A stretch of 9,770 nt of DNA, from the NCBI GenBank assembly GCA_902787595.1, contig CADAHD010000063.1, positions 1 through 9,770 on the forward strand. The letters run 5' to 3'. Numbering within the stretch: the first letter of the stretch is position 1; each line of letters opens with the position of its first letter. Shown in pieces: positions 7,523 to 9,770 of the stretch. This DNA is from an uncultured Lachnospiraceae bacterium (GTDB lineage Bacteria; Bacillota_A; Clostridia; Lachnospirales; Lachnospiraceae). The notes beneath the pieces were generated by a model. The model saw only the letters and a program-made list of their open reading frames with translations, did no database searches and was not told the DNA's origin. Position numbers and translations under genes: made by a program.

Positions 7523-9769
7523 TTAATTCTGCGCTACCTTCTTAAATTCGATGGTCTTAGGCTGGCTGGTCTTGCGGGTTTCTACCTGCTGCATAAAGGT
7601 ATTGCCCTCCTCATCGGTCACTTCCTGTTCTTCCATAACGGTAAACTCTATGGTAAGCACTCCCCGTGGAATATTGGCTATACCCGTAACCTGCATGGAT
7701 ACAGGGAAAAAGTCAATCGTCTGAGCCCATATCTGTCCGCCTGCCTCATCCTTAAGGTAAATGGTGGCATTACCTCCGACATAGCCTTCAGGCGCATCAA
7801 CGATATAATTTTCAACCATGTACATCGCATTCTCGCGGCCCTTGCTTATCCTGTATTCTATCTCTGAATCAGTGCTGATGGTGGTGCCTGCAGAATAATT
7901 CTGATAGCATACCTTACCTTCTTCGTAAGTATCACTGTATTCATCATTTCCTTTTGTAGCGGAGAGTCCTGCGTTTTCGAGAATAAGCTTAGCTTCCTCC
8001 TCGGTATGTCCCTTAAGATCGGGCATCGCAACCTGGATGAGTTCTTTCCCGAGGCTTATGTAAATAGTGACTTTGCTGCCTATAGCAGCATAATTCCCGG
8101 CCTCGGGTTCCTGTTTGATAACATTTCCTTTTTCTACTTCATCATCATTAAGATTCTGAACTTCAACATCAAAGCTGTCATCTTCAAGCATCTTTCTTGC
8201 TTCCGGACGTGAAAGTCCGACAACATTAGGCACCGGAAGCGTTCCCTTTTCCGTATTACCCATCGCTATTGTAGGCGTGGCGTCTTCAGCAGCCGCAGCT
8301 GTAGGCGCAGCCGTAGGATTATTATCCTTTTCCCTTCCGAATCCTATTGCCTGCCAAACGATATACAGGAAGATTATCGCCAGTATTACTGCAGCGATTA
8401 TGATCAGTATGGTTGTAAGTATCTCCATCCTGGGATCATTCTCATCCTCATAGCGGTCATCCCTGGATCTCTTTCTGCGCCTGCTGTCGGGCTTTCTTGA
8501 AGAAGAATGCTCAGACGTGGTCCGCTTCTTTCTGGGCACATCGGGTGCGGGCGCTCTTCTGCCGTTGTTATTCTGAGCGTTTCTACCGTTATTTTTCTCT
8601 GCCTCTGCAGGTCTTTTCTTTTTCTTTTTTCTGCGGTTATTAGCAGTCTGTTCATTATTCTTCTTACGGCCGCTTATTATCTCTTGAAGAACAGGTCCGT
8701 TTGAATAAGGGTCTTCCCCTTCTCCCTGATAATCTTCGGGATATTCACCCTCATATTCGGGATACTCTCCTTCGTACCCGGGATATTCGCCTTCATATTC
8801 GGGATACTCTCCTTCATACTCAGGATATTCACCTTCATATTCGGGATACTCTCCTTCATATCCGCCGTCGCCTTCCTGATAATCATCAGGATTACCCTCC
8901 TGAGCTGCTCCGGCCGGCCCGCCCATCATCTGCGCGTCAAAAGAATCTCTTCTGCTTGCCTGCTGTCTGATGCGCTTTATCTCCTGAGCCGATATATCTT
9001 TGGTTGCTCCGCTTTCATCATTTTCATCAAGCTTAACAAAATCCTCATCGGGAGATATAAGTGATCTCTTAAGGTCCTCGATAAGCTCAGGCGCAGACTG
9101 ATAACGTCTGTCAGGGCTCTTCTGGGTACACTTGAGTACGATCTTTTCAAGGCTTACAGGTATCTCCGGGACAAAATCCCTGGGAGACGGCATGGGCTCC
9201 TGTATATGTTTGATAGCCACTGCTACGGTAGTATCACCGTTAAAAGGCACGCGGCCGGTAAGCATTTCAAACAAAGTTATACCCAGAGAATAGATATCGG
9301 ACTTCTCATCCACGTATCCGCCTCTCGCCTGTTCCGGTGAGAAGTAGTGAACGGATCCGACGATGCCGTCTGTATTGTCAACGATCGTCGCCGCATTGAC
9401 TGCCTTTGCAATAGCACCAATACCTGCAAATTTTGCAAAACGATAACTGAAATTCAGCTGTACAGCATTATCCGTAATATCAGTAGTTTTTAGTTGATCA
9501 ACACTGTAACCGCTTAAAGCAGAGATAAGAGAGAGTTTTTCCCCATCAAGGACTCGTGATGAATCAGATAAATCGTTACACAGATCGTTCAGAACAGAAC
9601 CAGCCTCAACTGATGCCAGCTGATCCTTATCGCCAAGCATGATGACCTTAGTATCGTCACGGATAGCATCACAGAGTTTGGCAAAGTTAGCCGCATCAAC
9701 CATCGAGACTTCATCTACGATGAGTATGTCACAATCTATTTTATTGTCGGCATAATGCTTTAAAAAATA
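7523..9769 (-). CDS. prkC: Open frame joining a RecD helicase fragment (N-terminal) to a truncated PASTA Ser/Thr kinase (PrkC-like)
   Basis: The frame is open to the right edge; residues here are numbered from the internal ATG at 9703. From about residue 98 to the C-terminus it is a PASTA-type membrane Ser/Thr kinase of the PrkC/PknB/Stk1 family, which senses cell-wall fragments. Visible parts are the end of the activation segment (GSVHYFSPEQARGG, 116-129), subdomain IX (SDIYSLGITLFEMLTG, 135-150), subdomain XI (KSPDRRYQSAPELIEDL, 195-211), an acidic repeat (282-323), a very basic tract (about 340-420), one membrane helix (426-455) and PASTA 1 (about 487-550). PASTA 2 (about 553-618) and a C-terminal beta-rich domain of about 100 residues follow. 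The ATP-binding loop, catalytic Lys, HRD loop and DFG motif are absent; RecD sequence stands in their place, so this product could not be an active kinase. It ends two bases before rsgA. The kinase identity is firm, but the joined gene is probably an assembly artefact. Confidence 0.9.
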   Translation of the reverse strand, partial: YFLKHYADNKIDCDILIVDEVSMVDAANFAKLCDAIRDDTKVIMLGDKDQLASVEAGSVLNDLCNDLSDSSRVLDGEKLSLISALSGYSVDQLKTTDITDNAVQLNFSYRFAKFAGIGAIAKAVNAATIVDNTDGIVGSVHYFSPEQARGGYVDEKSDIYSLGITLFEMLTGRVPFNGDTTVAVAIKHIQEPMPSPRDFVPEIPVSLEKIVLKCTQKSPDRRYQSAPELIEDLKRSLISPDEDFVKLDENDESGATKDISAQEIKRIRQQASRRDSFDAQMMGGPAGAAQEGNPDDYQEGDGGYEGEYPEYEGEYPEYEGEYPEYEGEYPGYEGEYPEYEGEYPEDYQGEGEDPYSNGPVLQEIISGRKKNNEQTANNRRKKKKKRPAEAEKNNGRNAQNNNGRRAPAPDVPRKKRTTSEHSSSRKPDSRRRKRSRDDRYEDENDPRMEILTTILIIIAAVILAIIFLYIVWQAIGFGREKDNNPTAAPTAAAAEDATPTIAMGNTEKGTLPVPNVVGLSRPEARKMLEDDSFDVEVQNLNDDEVEKGNVIKQEPEAGNYAAIGSKVTIYISLGKELIQVAMPDLKGHTEEEAKLILENAGLSATKGNDEYSDTYEEGKVCYQNYSAGTTISTDSEIEYRISKGRENAMYMVENYIVDAPEGYVGGNATIYLKDEAGGQIWAQTIDFFPVSMQVTGIANIPRGVLTIEFTVMEEQEVTDEEGNTFMQQVETRKTSQPKTIEFKKVAQN
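8735..8860 (-). repeat. Six tandem 21-bp units coding an acidic Tyr/Glu heptapeptide repeat in the kinase linker
   Basis: Units begin at 8735, 8756, 8777, 8798, 8819 and 8840, each 21 bp and in frame, coding YEGEYPE-like heptads (residues 282-323; one unit has Gly for Glu). A degenerate seventh unit follows at 8861-8881. At the DNA level odd units carry GATATTC and even units GATACTCTCC, so the array grew by copying a 42-bp pair of units. Protein identity is kept while synonymous sites alternate. The repeat lies between the kinase lobe and the membrane helix, on the cytoplasmic side. Confidence 0.93.
9390..9412 (-). other. RecD/kinase joint: short stretch compatible with both families
   Basis: These bases encode IAKAVNAA. 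RecD proteins have GIG-x-(L/I)-A-x-A-(V/I)-N right after SYRF, and PASTA kinases have DFGIAKAV just after the catalytic loop. The two genes could therefore share up to about 23 nearly identical bases here. The exact breakpoint cannot be placed inside this stretch. Identity changes completely on either side: helicase to the right, kinase activation segment to the left. Confidence 0.75.
9390..9769 (-). pseudogene. recD: Fragment of exodeoxyribonuclease V alpha subunit (RecBCD-type RecD helicase)
   Basis: The frame entering from the right edge reads a superfamily 1 helicase. It has Walker B/motif II DILIVDEVSMVD, then KVIMLGDKDQLASVEAGSVL (motif III, with the Gln-Leu-Ala-Ser-Val run of RecD), then an insert of about 45 residues and LNFSYRF followed by GIGAIAKAVN. 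E. coli RecD has the same order (GDRDQLASVEAGAVLGDI, an insert, KSYRF, GIGQLAAAIN). The insert length and the SYRF segment point to the RecBCD partner rather than the RecD2/TraA type. Walker A lies beyond the window. The later motifs V and VI are missing because the frame switches to the kinase. GC content here is about 39%, against 48% in the adjacent 390 bp of kinase. It is labelled pseudogene because it is truncated by the joint; a sequence misjoin is the likelier reason than gene decay. Confidence 0.82.
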
Positions 9770-9770
9770 T

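Noticed and set aside
8735..8881. CRISPR-like or regulatory direct repeats
   Set aside because: Units are contiguous with no spacers, are 21 bp in frame inside a long coding region, and differ mostly at synonymous sites. This is a protein-coding tandem repeat.
8701..8970. Plus-strand repeat protein (RDTLLH-like units)
   Set aside because: It is the antisense reading of the kinase linker repeat. The minus-strand frame is continuous with the kinase, membrane helix and PASTA domains.
7523..9769. A novel helicase-kinase signalling enzyme
   Set aside because: The joint falls in a sequence common to both families. Each partner is cut through an essential domain, and GC content changes at the joint. 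An assembly misjoin explains all of this without a new system.

Overview
This window reads as a chromosomal housekeeping stretch of an anaerobic Clostridia-type Firmicute, most like Lachnospiraceae. That assignment is an inference from gene order and protein flavour. The supports are a PASTA kinase - rsgA - rpe run, an nudF-xerD pair as in other Firmicutes, an RqcH/FbpA-type protein, and AGGAGG-like ribosome binding sites. There are no rRNA or tRNA genes, CRISPR arrays, insertion sequences or phage genes, and no obvious accessory island.

Layout, left to right. Positions 2-898 (+) hold the 3' part of a type I DAHP synthase gene, the first step of aromatic amino acid synthesis. It ends at a strong, probably bidirectional intrinsic terminator (942-969) shared with the convergent minus-strand genes. 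All other genes are on the minus strand and are transcribed from right to left: a PASTA-domain Ser/Thr kinase (PrkC-like, 7523 to about 9412), rsgA (6642-7520), rpe (5976-6638), rqcH (4191-5924), pepC (2819-4165), nudF (2165-2746), then an AT-rich 245-bp gap with a candidate promoter, and xerD (1008-1919). The kinase, rsgA and rpe are separated by only 2-3 bp, so they are very likely one translationally coupled operon. The rqcH-pepC-nudF genes follow with 25-75 bp gaps and may be part of the same transcript.

Functionally the minus-strand cluster joins cell-envelope sensing (PASTA kinase) to ribosome biology (RsgA in 30S maturation, RqcH in rescue of stalled 50S subunits). It also carries peptide turnover (PepC), nucleotide clean-up (NudF), the pentose phosphate pathway (Rpe) and chromosome dimer resolution (XerD).

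The one real anomaly is at the right edge. The open frame of the kinase runs without a break into about 120 codons of a RecBCD-type RecD helicase (Walker B, motif III and the SYRF region). The joint lies in a short stretch (9390-9412) whose protein, IAKAVNAA, fits both families. The kinase therefore lacks its N-lobe, HRD catalytic loop and DFG motif, and RecD stops mid-helicase. The GC content I counted by hand drops from about 48% on the kinase side to about 39% on the RecD side. RecBCD-type RecD is typical of Gammaproteobacteria, whereas Firmicutes usually use AddAB. The best explanation is an assembly misjoin between two organisms of one community at a short shared sequence. A true fusion gene is possible but much less likely.

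The kinase also carries a heptapeptide tandem repeat (six EYPEYEG-like units, built from 42-bp blocks) followed by a very basic tract just before its membrane helix. This is the most distinctive native feature of the window.
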